From NCBI GenBank assembly GCA_008729055.1, contig SDUX01000007.1:4943409-5007408 (forward strand): DNA of 64,000 nucleotides, written 5' to 3'. Each line of letters begins with the position of its first letter. Position 1 is the stretch's first letter. This DNA comes from Pyropia haitanensis (lineage: Eukaryota; Rhodophyta; Bangiophyceae; Bangiales; Bangiaceae). Below are positions 43,754-54,750 of this stretch, piece after piece. The translations under genes and the position numbers were made by a program. The notes below the pieces were generated by a model. That model was not told the origin of the DNA, searched no databases, and saw nothing but the letters and a program-made list of their open reading frames with translations.

Positions 43754-46436
43754 GCGAAAGCAGAGACAATTGTACTTGATTCCCCGGACGTGGGCTACAT
43801 GCTTAAAAGGGGGTGGTTTTAGAGATATTGGACGTCCGTTACGCATTTGGCGACGGTCTCGCGTGTTCTCGCGGTCCCGACAGCCCCGAAGACACTTGGA
43901 GCGAACAGCTACCGGTCAACCACAGACAGCGCTGGAGCAGACCCAGTGCTGCCCAAAAGCAGCGTGAATGCGTCCAAGCAGGTGCTGTGGCACCCACAAG
44001 TGATAGAGTAATATGAATCAAGGGAGACACGTTGCAAGATTACGCTGGGTTAGGGCACCCAAGACGAATTGAGGATGCCACGAAGCACCCACGTGGCGAC
44101 CAATCTGGCACGACGGCCGCTGAGACAGGATCACCTCATCGCTCCGAGGGGATGCGCGGCGCCAGCCGCGGTGCAGTTGCGGTGGAACACCAATCTGAGC
44201 GGCTGGAAGGGGGCACACGTCACTGCCTGCCGATGATGCATGGCTCTGGCGGTGGAGACACGGTGGCGGTTCGGGTGACCACCTTCACAGATCTGGAGTC
44301 CTGCACGCACAGATCGCATAATTCGGTCCGGCCGGGGGCGCCAGACGGGTCTCAGGAGAGGATGAGAAGGCGGAGCCCACAATGTTTTTTTTTGTGGATT
44401 GGTCAACGCTGAGGTTTGCGGTGACTAGAGTGCATCGAGCCACCCTGCCTGGACCGTCGTTGCAGAGTGGAGGTGGCCGTGGGTGCCGACGCTGGCGTTC
44501 CTCCGCGGCGTGCCCGCGGCGGCGGCGGCGCAGGCGGTGGCTGTGGGGGTGGGGGGAGCGTCGGGCGGGGTGGGTTGGCGCGGCAGGCGGGGGTGCAGGG
44601 CAGCGCGGTGGGGCGGTGGTGGATGTGCATTGCGTGGGACGGACATCCCCGCCCTGCGTGCGTGTGGGCGGTGGCGGGTGGCGTGCGTGGGGCGGGGGGG
44701 GGGGGGGGGGAGTGGGGGCTATGGCTGGGCGGGGTGGGCGTGGCGGGCTGCCGGGGGGCGGGGGGGAGGGGAGACGGCCGGCGCGGTCCCGCTGGAACGA
44801 GTGGTCCGTAGCGCCCTGCTCTACGCGATGCCGCTGTGCCGGTCTCACTCGCGCAGCCAATTGATGCCACGCCTCTCGGATCCCCTGCCGCCGTCCCTTC
44901 CCTGCAAGGCAGGCCCGCGCAGCGGTGCGGCGCAGACGGCGTCGGGGGGGGCAGCCGACGCCCCAGCACACCCCTTTCTTGCCACGCCTCTGAACCGCCT
45001 GATCCGAATCCCTATGATGCTGATGGGTGCGAGTCGCGTGTGCTGTCGAGGTTTGGGGAAAGAGACAATCTGATGTATCTGGATTTTCAGCAGATCATTT
45101 GATTGGTCTGTGTCGGCCTTCTGCACTCTTTCATCCAGCGAGATTCAATCTTGTGAGGTGGATGCAACAGACCCTTCCTTCCCCCCCCCCCTCCCCCTCC
45201 GAGATGGTGACTTTCACAGTGTAGACGGCCCCCGGAAAGCCCAGCGACACGGCCATGCCCAGACACCCCGTCTCCCACGGTGTCGCTCCAGCCCGCTCTC
45301 TCCGCGCAAGGCCCGCTGGTGGGACGAGCGAGAGGCTTGCGCTCCCCTGCACCCCGTCCTCGGCCATCCTTGTTGGTCACCATACCCCCCGCGCGAGGCC
45401 CGCGTATGGGGAGGACGAGTCCCGCCGCCGTGCCCCGCCTCGCAGCGCACCTTTTCCTGCTGTCGTGCCACCCGCGCGAAGCCCGACAGCGTGACAACGA
45501 GTGTCTTTTCCGGTGGTGCCCCCGCTCAGAGCCACCGGGACGGCGGCACCCGGGAATAAGAGTGAGACGCGTCAGTGGCCCGGCGCGAATGGCAGCCAAT
45601 AGAATCGTAGAACAGATCCAATCTGGGGTGACACTGATACGCCACGTGCTGTCGTGAGCGGGCCCTCCCACGGTTCCTCACACGCCTCTCTTTACCTCCC
45701 ACGCCGCGTGGCAGAAGAGAAAAAGGCACAGAGACAGTCCAATCAGCTTTCGCGGCCCGTCAGGGTGCACCACGCAAAGCCCAGAGCCAGACGCGTGGCA
45801 CTGTGGGCGTGCACGCCTGGACGAGATTTCTTTCTGTGTGGACCAGACACCCCGTCAGGAGGGCGATCCGGTCAGTGTTTTGAGGTGGCCTGATTTGCTG
45901 CTGGCGAGGTCGGGGCCCGACGGTCCCGCTCGAACGGGGGGGCACGTCCGTGCCGTGCTGTGGGGCAGCCCCGGCGGTCCCGCACGCAGGGGGGGCGGCG
46001 CGCCACTGCCGTGGAAGGGGGGGGCCCCTGACACCGTCTCGCGCAGTGAAGGGCGCGTGACTGTCCCGCCTCCCTAGGGCGCGCATGCGTGCGACGCCGA
46101 CCGACACGCCAGGCGCCGAGCAGTGTGTACCCCCGCCCGTCCACCGACGTCTGGTCGGGGTGCCGGGGCCAGTGTACCCTATCCACCACGGCCGCACGCC
46201 CCACGTCGGTGTCGCCGCCCCGTCTGTGGTGTACCATCCCTGGGGAACGACGGCCCCCTCCGCACGAGTCCCCCTGTGCTGAACCTACGACGGTGCCCTC
46301 CCATTCTCGACGCCCCCCGACCCTGAAGCACCGCGCGGCTGTGGTGCGGAGCTGGTCCCTGTGACGGCGGTGGTGGCGCCGTACGAGCCGCCCTGCCGCG
46401 TGGGCAGCGCGCTTTGCCCGGGACGGGGGACGGCCC
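43754..46436. other. Mixed non-coding region
   Basis: 43754-44450 has lower GC and no coding signal. 44450-46430 is GC-rich, with a 17-G run at 44694-44710. No gene, tRNA or repeat family recognised. Confidence 0.4.
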
Positions 46437-49400
46437 ATGCCGGTTGGTGGTGGTACTGTTTCGCTGGCGGCGGCTGCTGCACCTATATTTGGGGGGCGCG
46501 ATGGCCCGGCGCCGCCGATCCCCTCCGTCGCCGTGCTACTCCGAGGTGGAGGACGACGGCCAGCCGCGCGTCCGCCGGTGTCGCCGCTCCCCGACGAGGA
46601 ATACGGCGAGAGGGCCGCGTGGGAGCCGGGTGCGCCGGCCCCCCCCCCCCCTAGACCCGCAAGCCCTCGGCGGGGCGGGGGAGTGGGTCCCCCCCTTGCC
46701 ACCTTCGGGACTTCGCGGGCGACGCGAGGGGCTGGGGATCCGCCCAGAGGAGCCTTCCAGACCTCTAGAAGGGGGGCCGCCTGGGCGGGTGCCGCATCTA
46801 TCGGCACCACCGCCGCCGCTTCGTTGGTCACCTGGTCGTGGCCCACCACGGAGTCCCCTTCCCCCACCCCCGACGGCGCACGGTGGACCGGGGTGGGACC
46901 CGGCACCGCCGGCACCAGGGCCTCTGCATCGCCCGAGACAGCCGGTGGCGGAGCAACGCGACAGAGGGCGGGACCGGCAGACCGGTGGGGTGGTCAGCCG
47001 ACCCGGACCGCCGCGGTGGGCGGAACAACCGTGGGAGCATCGACAAGCGGCAACTTTGGACAGGCCGCCGCCGCCATCGCCACGCCTGTACTCGCCTCAG
47101 AGGGGGGGCTGGGGTCGGGGTCGCGGGGGGGACGGGGGATCGGAGTGGCGGGGGGGGGGGCTCCACGCGGAGCCGCAGCTGTACCCGACTCGGGAGGGGG
47201 GCTGGGTGCCGGACTGGTGAGTGAGGGACGTCCGCTTTGGGACGGTGCCGTACCGACCTTGGGAGGGGGAGTGGGGGCTGCATCGCGGGGGGAAATTGGT
47301 GCAGAGCTGGCCGGGGGGGAGCGGCAGATTGACGCGGGGCGCGGGCGCCCCGGACTGGGACGCTTGGCCGCGGCCTGCGGCATTCCCGACGCGGTCGCCG
47401 ACGCGCTGCGCGGTTCCACCGCCGGCGGGGCCGGCGCAGGAGCACAACCCGCCAGGCAACTACACGCCTGCCCCCCGGGGGTGCCCCGCCGGCTTTGGCG
47501 CGCCGAGGAGCGCGCCCGGCGGTGGGGCGTACTCGCCGCCCAGGCCGCTGCGGCCGCCGCCGAACGAGAGCGGGTACGACGCCTGGTCGCCGCGCGAGCC
47601 GAGGAGGCCGTGGCAGCGTCCTGCGTCGCCGCCGAGGCCAAGTCGGCAGGAGAGTCGTGGGCGCTTGACGCCGAGAAGGACGCCATCGCCGGCCGCTGGG
47701 CGCCACACGAGCCCGTCCCCTACGCACCCACCGACAGCACGGACACAACCGCTTCCGACAGCGACGGTCCAGGCGGCACGTGGTGGGCCCGCCTCGGCAC
47801 CGCAGCCACCGGCGACGCAGGCAGCGCAGTGGCCGACGACCGCGACCTGGCCGACCTTCCCTCTGGCGGCGACCGCGCAGCCGCCGGCTCAAGGCCAGCC
47901 GCAGTACCAGTGGGCGCTGGTAACCGCCCCAGTGTCGTCAGCGGGGGCGGCGACGCAGGCAGCGGCCGTGCCCCCGCTCTTCCAGCCCCCACACGTCTGG
48001 CAGGCGCCGACGGGGGTCCCACCAGGGTATCTCGTGCCGCCTCCGCCGCCGCCCTGGTGGCAGCAGCCGCACGGGCCGCTGCCGCCGCCGATGTCGCTTC
48101 TACCCCCGCCGCCGCCGCCGCCGCCCCCGCCGCCCCCGCCGCCCCCATCGCCCCCGCCGCCGCCCCCGCCCCCCCCACCCCCGACGCAGTACTGAGGGGC
48201 GGGGCCATTCCACTGGGAGCGGCCCGAGACGGCGCGAGAGCCGCGGCACAAGGGGGTGGGACCCGACATGGTGCTGTTGACGGCGCGGATGCCGTAGCAG
48301 ACGCACTGGCCGCGTCGGTCGTGGCCAGGGCAGAGCGCCTGGCGGCTGCCCGGGCCGTTGGGCGCGCGGCAGCAAGCCGGGCACCGCGTGGCCGCGAGGC
48401 GACAGCCAGCAGGGAGACCCACGGTGCCGCCACTGCCCCAGAGCTTGGGGCCTCTTCTCCTACGCCTGCACCTGAGCGGGAGGCGCGTCCCTTCTCTCGT
48501 CCGGGGGGACCGAGCGCGCCGGCTCCAAGGAGCAGGAAGAGGGGCAGAGAGGCGGGGCGGGGCAAGTCGTGGACGCGCGCGGAGCTCGTGGCCCTGTGTC
48601 GTGCTGTGCGCGAGGCGACCCTCAACGGCATCCTCGCCGCTGACTAGCCGAAGGAGGAGTACTGGGGAGGGATGCTTGTGGCCATGGCCGAGCAGACCCC
48701 TGAGGGGCTGACCGGTAATCAGCTGGCGGAGCGGTGGGGGCAGCGCACCTGGAGCGCCCTGATGGTGGTGTTTACGCGCAACATCAGCCCTTGCTGTCAG
48801 AGGTTTGCACACTTTTACCACGTCGCGTCGACGACTGCGACGGGGAACCTGGACGAGGAGGGAATCCTGCGCAGTGCGCGCTCCCTTCACACGGCGGCGG
48901 CAATGTACGCCTCGGAGCACGCGGACGCGACCAAAGAGACAAAGCGCAAGGCTCAGGGGAAGGGGGTGCCCGTACGGCGGGCCCGCCTGGTGCCCCAGAA
49001 CTGGGAGCCCTGTTGGCAGGAGCTGCGGACTCTGGACAAGTGGAGCGGCGCCGCCGCCAACCCCGACGTCGAGCGAGCCTTCCTGGAAGGCCTCGTCAGC
49101 GATGAAGACGGCGACGACGAGGATGTGGATGGGGAGGGGGACACAGAGGACACACTGGCGGAGGCAGGGGACCGGCGGGGCCGACGTGCACGGGGCCCTG
49201 CTTTGCTGGACCGCCCCCCACTAAGGCAAGAGGCACTCAAGCGCCGCCTGGCAGACGAGAAGGCGGACGCGGCCGCCCTGGCGGCGTGCAACAAGTCCAT
49301 GGGGGTGGTGGCCGTGTCGCTCGCGCGGCGCAACGAGCTGGGGGAGGAGGCGCAGAGGCTCGAGAAGCAGCGGATGGCGCTGGACTTCTTTAACCGCCCT

Positions 49401-49901
49401 GAGAACAAGCACACCCCCGAGGGCGTGGCCTTCCAGGCCAAGATGCTGGCCCAGATGGCCAAGTTTGGGGATGCTGCCTGTGGGGCTGGCGGTGAGCCCA
49501 CTGGCGGGACGGCCACCCAGGCCAGCGACAGCGGCAACTCAGACGCTTACGAGATTGAGGGGGACACCCGTGAGGAGGCGGCCGTCCCGACTGGGGCACC
49601 CCCGGCGCCTGCCCCCTCCTCCTTGGCCCACGGCGAGGCGAACAGGGCGCGCGGCGCTAAGGCGATGGCCGCGAAGGCGGCCCGGGCGCACGCGGCTGTG
49701 CATGCCGCCGCCACGATAGACCTGACGAAGACGCCGGCTGCCAGTGGGCAGGCGGCCGGCGCTGTAGCGGCGGCGGCGGCGGCCGTGCCCGCCACCAGGC
49801 GCGCGGACGTCCTCACACCCGAGGAGGATGGCGGCCGCAGCGCCTCTGAGAGCGTGTACACGACACTGACGGAGGAGGCCGATGGCGACGACCAGGAGTA
49901 G
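46437..49901 (+). pseudogene. Myb/SANT-like PIF partner (element 2), one in-frame stop
   Basis: One frame runs from ATG 46437 to 49901, interrupted only by TAG at 48645-48647. Before the stop are 736 residues of Ala/Gly/Pro-rich sequence, with an Ala-rich helical stretch (residues 365-430, AEERARRWGVLAAQ) and an NLS-like SRKRGREAGRGK. The Myb/SANT-like domain starts at SWTRAELVALCRAV and continues past the stop: EEYWGGMLVAMAEQ, W-RTWSALMVVFTRNISPC, and the Trp helix NWEPCWQELRTLDKWSG. An acidic stretch, a Lys/Arg-rich helix and a low-complexity tail follow. It is the counterpart of the 27419-29633 gene. The stop lies inside the Myb domain, so it should abolish DNA binding unless read through. 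Confidence 0.65.
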
Positions 49902-50492
49902 CTGGCCCGACTTCTGCGCAACAGGCCGCGATTGGCCATACCGGTCTGCGGGTCCACGAGAACCGCCCACACGTCTACACGTACTTTTCTCTTTTTTTTT
50001 TTTCCCTTGTCTCTTCTACTGAGTAGCTGGTTAGTGTACCTGAATGCTTTTTTTTTTCCCCCCAGAGTTGGTCGCGGGTTTTTTTTTTTTTTCCTACTGG
50101 ATGTACTTTGCCTTTGTGCCCCTCCATCCGCGCCGACAAGCACATCCAGCTCATCCGACCACATCACGCACTCTCCACTGGCCGCATCCCAGGCCGAGTG
50201 GACCAGGTCGACGTGTGGGCGGAGAGGGGTGGGGGGGTGGGGAGGACGTGGTGCGGGCGGTCCTCGTGGAGTCGACAGATGTCGAGGTTGTCCCGGTCCC
50301 GCCCCCGCCCTCTCCCCCGCCGCGGCCACTGGCGTTGGCTGGCGGAAGGGAGGCGGGGGGGGCGCACCCGCCGCGTCGGGTACTGCGGGCAAGGGGGGGC
50401 GCGGGGGCGCCCTGAGCCGCCGTTCTTGCACGTGCGGGTGGTGCTGCGGGTAACGGTAGTGGGGGAGGGGGAACCGCGGCGGCACCCTCCGG
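49902..50492. other. T-rich 3' region of the Myb-like gene and spacer
   Basis: T-runs of 8 to 14 bases at 49985-50110, like those after the Myb gene of element 1. Then GC-rich spacer with no clear frame. Confidence 0.4.
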
Positions 50493-51719
50493 GTGGAAGG
50501 GGGGGGGGGGCGGGGGGGGGAAGCGGAGGGAGGTGTGCCACCCGCGGCGGTCGGGGGGCCTGCTGCGCGCCGGTGGGGGCGTGCCGCCACCGCCTTTGGC
50601 ACTGCACGTGCCGCCGCGGCCGTCACCCCCGCCCCCCCCGGCGCGGGTGCCCCCACCCCCTTCCCCCCCCCGGCGACCCCCCCCCATGCCCATTTGCACC
50701 CAGGCTACGTCTCCCCCGCTGTGGCGGCTGCCGCTCGCTGGTCCCCTCTCCCCGCCACCGTCACACTCACGGTCGTGGCGCACAGCCTCGGCTGCTGGGG
50801 CGGCGGCGGCGGCGGCGGCGGCGGGAAGGGTTGGGGGGCGCAGCCGGCCACCGCCGTGGCTGCCCCGCTGCGGGTGGTGGCGGCGGCGGCGGCGGCGCCC
50901 GCGGCAGACGGGGGCTGGCTGGATGGAGACGTGGGCGTGCCCGCGCCAGTGGCGGCCGCGTTGGGTTTGGAGCCGTTTGGGGTGGTGGCGGTGGAGGCGG
51001 GGCCCGCCCCCGGCACCGGGAGGGGTACTCGGGGGAGAGGGGGAGCGGCGGAGCTGGTTTTGACGGCCGCTTGGGGGGGGGAGGGGGGGGCTGGTGAGGA
51101 TATCGGCAACGACGAAAACGCGTCCGGCGGCGGCGGCGGGGAGGGGGCGCCCGCCCGCCCGGTCGCGGGCGGCCCCGCCGGCGGGCGCGCTCCCGTCGCT
51201 GCCGCCGCCACCGCCGCCGCCGTCGCCGCTGCCGAAGCAGCAGGCGACTTGCCTTTTGCGGCGGGGCGGCCCGTTTTGGCGGCCGCGGCCGCCTTGCGGT
51301 CGGCCGTGGCGGTCCTGGTCACCCAGTCCGGCTGGGGCTGGGGCGGTGGCCCCCCCGGGGCGGCGCCGGAAGGGGACCCCGTTGTTGCTTTTGTGCCGGG
51401 CCTGGGCGGCGGGGCGCCCTACCTGGTGGCCATCCGGCCGCTCCCTCTCCCCGGCGGGGCCGTCGCCCTCGCCGCTCCTGCTGCTGCCGGTGGGGTGCCC
51501 TCTCCCCCCGCCACCTCCCCCCCACGCACCTGCCGCGGTGGGCAGGCCGTGGGGTCCCTGCCCATGACGCTGGCGGCCGCCCCGCTGGGGCGCCCGCCCC
51601 CCCTTTCACGCGGGTTACCCCCCCCGCGCCCTCCCTTGCTGGCTAGGCGGGCCCCGCGGGCGGCGGCGCGGCGCCTGGCACACTTCCAAACCGCCGTGAC
51701 GCCGGGCGGCGGAGGCGGA

Positions 51720-51752
<33 letters not shown>

Positions 51753-52575
51753 AGCGGCAACGGCGGTGGCGGCGGCGCCGCTGCCGCAGCACCGCCGCCG
51801 CTGGTGGTCCAGACCGGCCCACGTGGAGCGGGCAAGACCCACACCGCCGCAGCCGTGGCGGCCGCTGTGCGCGGACGCCCGCCCTTTGCCGCCACCGTGT
51901 GGATGGCGGGCCGCCACCGTGGGGAGGGGGGGGAGGCGTTGGGGGGGGGGTGACGCTGCCGCCGCTCTGCGGTGGAGCGTCGCGGCCGCCCCCGCTGTAA
52001 AGCTGGTGGATGACGCGCCAGAGGCGCTGGAGGGGGCGGGGGAGGAGGGGAGGGGGGAGGGGGGGGGGGAGGGCGCCGTGCAGTCTGCCGCCCGCGACCT
52101 GCGGTGGCTGCTGCGAACGCTGGACGCGGCGGCGGTGGCGGCAAGGGGGTGCGGGGGTGGAGAAGGGGGCCGCGTCTGGCGGTGGTGTTGGTGGTGGGCG
52201 AGCCGGGGCGCCTGCCGCGGCGACTGGTGCAGGGGGGGGAGTACGCGGGGGTGGTCCGCGTGGGCGGGGGGGGGGGCGGGTGAAGGCGACGTTGGCCGGC
52301 CGGGGCTGTGCCCGGCGGACCGCGTGCGCATTGTGGTGGTCGCCCTCGGTCGGTGGAAGGGGGAGGCTGCCGCCGCGCGGGTGAAGAGGGGGGGGAGGGG
52401 GCGGGGATGGTGGGGTACGTGGGGGGGGGACGGCCCGCCGCCGCCGCCGTCGCCGCTGCCGTCGCCGCCGCTCTTTGGGCGGGGCCTCCAGGGGGCCATC
52501 CGGGAGGATGACGGAGGAGGGTGGGGTGACGTCGGGGTGGGTGGCGGAGGACCTGGTCGCCGCGGCGGGGTTGGC

Positions 52576-52609
<34 letters not shown>

Positions 52610-53693
52610 TCCGCGGTCGGGGGGGGGGAGGGGTCGGTTGGGGGAGTGCTCCACAACGGGGACCCCCTGCGGCGGGCCTTTGCGGGCACGACACCGTCGG
52701 TGCGGGCGGGGCTGCAGGGGGGGCTGGGCGTGCCGGTGGCGCCCGGCGGCGGAGGGCCCGCGGCCGCCGCCGCCACCGCGTCGGCCACCGCCGTCTATGG
52801 CGGCGGCGCCACTGACGGCGTCGACGGCGGCGCGGTGTCCGGCATCCCCCCCCAGCACCCCCCCCCCTCCCCTTCACTCACCGTGCGCTCCCGCGCGGCC
52901 GCCGCGGACGCCCACTGGGCGGCCGCCGTGGGCGGCTCGGCGCGCACATCGCGGCGCTGCGGCGGGCTTCCCCTTGCGCACCCCGCCCTTTTTGGGAGCC
53001 CCGCGCCGCCTTTCCCCCCCACGCAGCACCTGCTGGCATATGCCCTCCCCGGGGCGGGCAAGTCCCACCTTATCGCCTCAACCACCGCCGCCGCCGCCGC
53101 CGCCATCTCCTCGCGTCCCCTCTCCATCACCACCCATCGCAGGGCGGCGGTGTTGTCCGATTTTTTGGGCGCGTCAGAGGCAGCGCTCACGTCCCTCTTT
53201 GCGGCGGCCGCCGCGTGGGCGCCGTCGGTCTTCATCTTGGAGGAGCTCGACGTGCTCGCGCCTACCCACGGCGGGCGGGGTGGGGGGGGCGGGGGGGTGG
53301 AGAAGCACCTCGTGAATACGCTCCTGACGGTGCTGGAAGGGGTGGGGGGGGGAGGTGGCAGCGGCGGGCGTGGCGGTGGCGGGCGTGACCTCCCGGCCGG
53401 GGGCGGTGGATCCGGCGAAGACGCGGCAAGGGCTGCTGGAGGTGGGGGTGGAGGTGCCGTTGGGGGGGGGGCGGACCGCGTGGCCGTCACGCAATGGGTG
53501 CAGGACCGGCTGATGGTGCGGGTGGGGGCAAGGGGGCGAGGGGAGCAAAGTGAGTGACGTGGACCTGGCGCACTTGGTGGGGGGAGAACAGTGTGCCAGG
53601 TGGTCCCCTGCGGATCTGGTGTCGGTCGTGACGGCCTACCGCGGACGGTTGCGGCGGCGTGAGGGGGGGAAGCCGGCCTGGGCGGCCGCGTGG
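50493..53693 (+). pseudogene. PEX1: PEX1-like double AAA ATPase remnant
   Basis: PEX1 is the peroxisomal AAA ATPase that recycles the import receptor PEX5 together with PEX6. Here a first ATPase module has GPRGAGKTH (51816-51842), and in the next frame a Walker B-like PAVKLVDDA near 52.0 kb. A second module has PGAGKSH (near 53048-53068), a SDFLGASEAA motif, VFILEELDVLAP (Walker B Asp replaced by Glu) and VNTLLTVLEGV. It continues in another frame with TSRPGAVDPA, and in a further one with DVDLAHLVGGEQCARW to a stop near 53693. The GASE motif points to PEX1 rather than CDC48, NVL or PEX6, which have GESE. At least four frame changes, mostly next to G runs, argue for a pseudogene or captured copy; sequence errors are the alternative. 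It lies between the two PIF genes. Confidence 0.45.
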
Positions 53694-54246
53694 TGACCGC
53701 GTCAGCAAAGGAGGGGAACAAACGGAGCTTCTTCTGTTTGAAAAAGCGGAAGGGGGGGGGGAACGAGATGGGGCAAAGATAGTGAGGAGATGGAGGGGCC
53801 GAGAGCCAACCCGACGTGTGGCGACAGCGCGAGGCGGGGGTGCCGCCGGTGATGGGTGGGGCGGCCCGCCTCGGCAGGCGGCGGGTGCGGAGTGGCAGCC
53901 ACCCGCAACCCCCGCACGGTGGCCGCGTGGCGCCGCGGCCCTCTGGAGGGATGCCGTGCCGCCGCGGGCGCGAGATGTGCGGAGACCCAGGGAAGGGGCC
54001 GCGGCGGCCCGCAACAGCCACCTCTCGTTGCTGTCTTCCCCTTCCCCCCCACACCGCGGGGCTGATAAAGACGGGCCCCCCTCGGCTGTCGTCTCCTAGA
54101 CACCCCCGCGTCCCCGCTTGGGTCGGCACCACGCCCACACCCCCAGCAAGCTCGCCCACAGAATAAATGGAGGCAGACACCCACGAGCAGCCGCCTGCCC
54201 TTCCCCCAAAAAAGCGCCCCCCCCTTAACCCACCGCTCCCTCGCCG
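53694..54246. other. Spacer
   Basis: No gene recognised between the PEX1-like and DHPS-like remnants. Frames on both strands are low-complexity. Confidence 0.4.
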
Positions 54247-54530
54247 CCCTCGACGCACCCGGAAGGGCGCGTCGGCCACTGCCGCCACTGCCATCGCCCA
54301 CTCGTGCTGCACCCGCACGATGGAGGCGCCGTCCGCAATGGCGCCAGCCACGGCGACGGCGGTACCCCAGTCCAGGTCGGCCACGCCCAAGGGGCGGTCC
54401 GCGGAGGCCCCCCGCCTGGCGCCCCTTACATCCCCGTCCCCTCACCCTTGACCACCCCCGCGCACAAGCGCCGCCAAAACCGCTTCGGGTAGGGCAGCAC
54501 CAGCAGCGGCAGGCGGGCGCCGCCCCCGCC
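54247..54530 (-). pseudogene. Dihydropteroate synthase C-terminal remnant
   Basis: DHPS joins p-aminobenzoate to the pterin in folate synthesis. On the minus strand about 40 residues read ADLDWGTAVAVAGAIADGAS then IVRVQHEW, ending VADAPFR. This matches the DHPS C-terminus in order: R-x-W-GTA-A-A, GA-IVRVHD, VADA-WR (here Q replaces the family His). One frame away and upstream, PLLVLPYPKRFW fits the position of the family S-R-K strand. The two parts are separated by a stop and a frame change, and there is no upstream domain, so it is a fragment. It lies between the PIF transposase and the PEX1-like remnant. Confidence 0.5.
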
Positions 54531-54750
54531 CCCCTGTCAGGCGCCAGGTCCGCCCACCCCCTGAGAGGGCCGCCGCCCCCGTCACCGCCGTGGCCGTCTT
54601 GAGCAAAACACTGATGAAAAAAGCAGGGCATTTACTCCGTATCCTCCCCCGACGCTTGGCGCCGCGCCCACACGTGCGCCGTCAGTGCGTCACGCAGGCG
54701 CGCGTGCCCGTCGGGGTTGGTCGCCCGTGCCCACCCCACAATCGCGCGCA
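54531..54750. other. Spacer before the transposase 2 stop codon
   Basis: Short stretch at the 3' side of the transposase gene. An A-rich run (GATGAAAAAAGCAGG near 54612) recalls the A-rich stretch downstream of transposase 1. Confidence 0.3.

Noticed and set aside
46085..46364. Small frames before the second Myb-like gene
   Set aside because: Overlapping frames on one strand with similar GC-driven composition and no start context or motif.
51419..52858. 479-residue minus-strand frame opposite the PEX1-like remnant
   Set aside because: Pro/Arg-rich mirror of Gly/Ala-rich sequence; the plus strand has ordered ATPase motifs.
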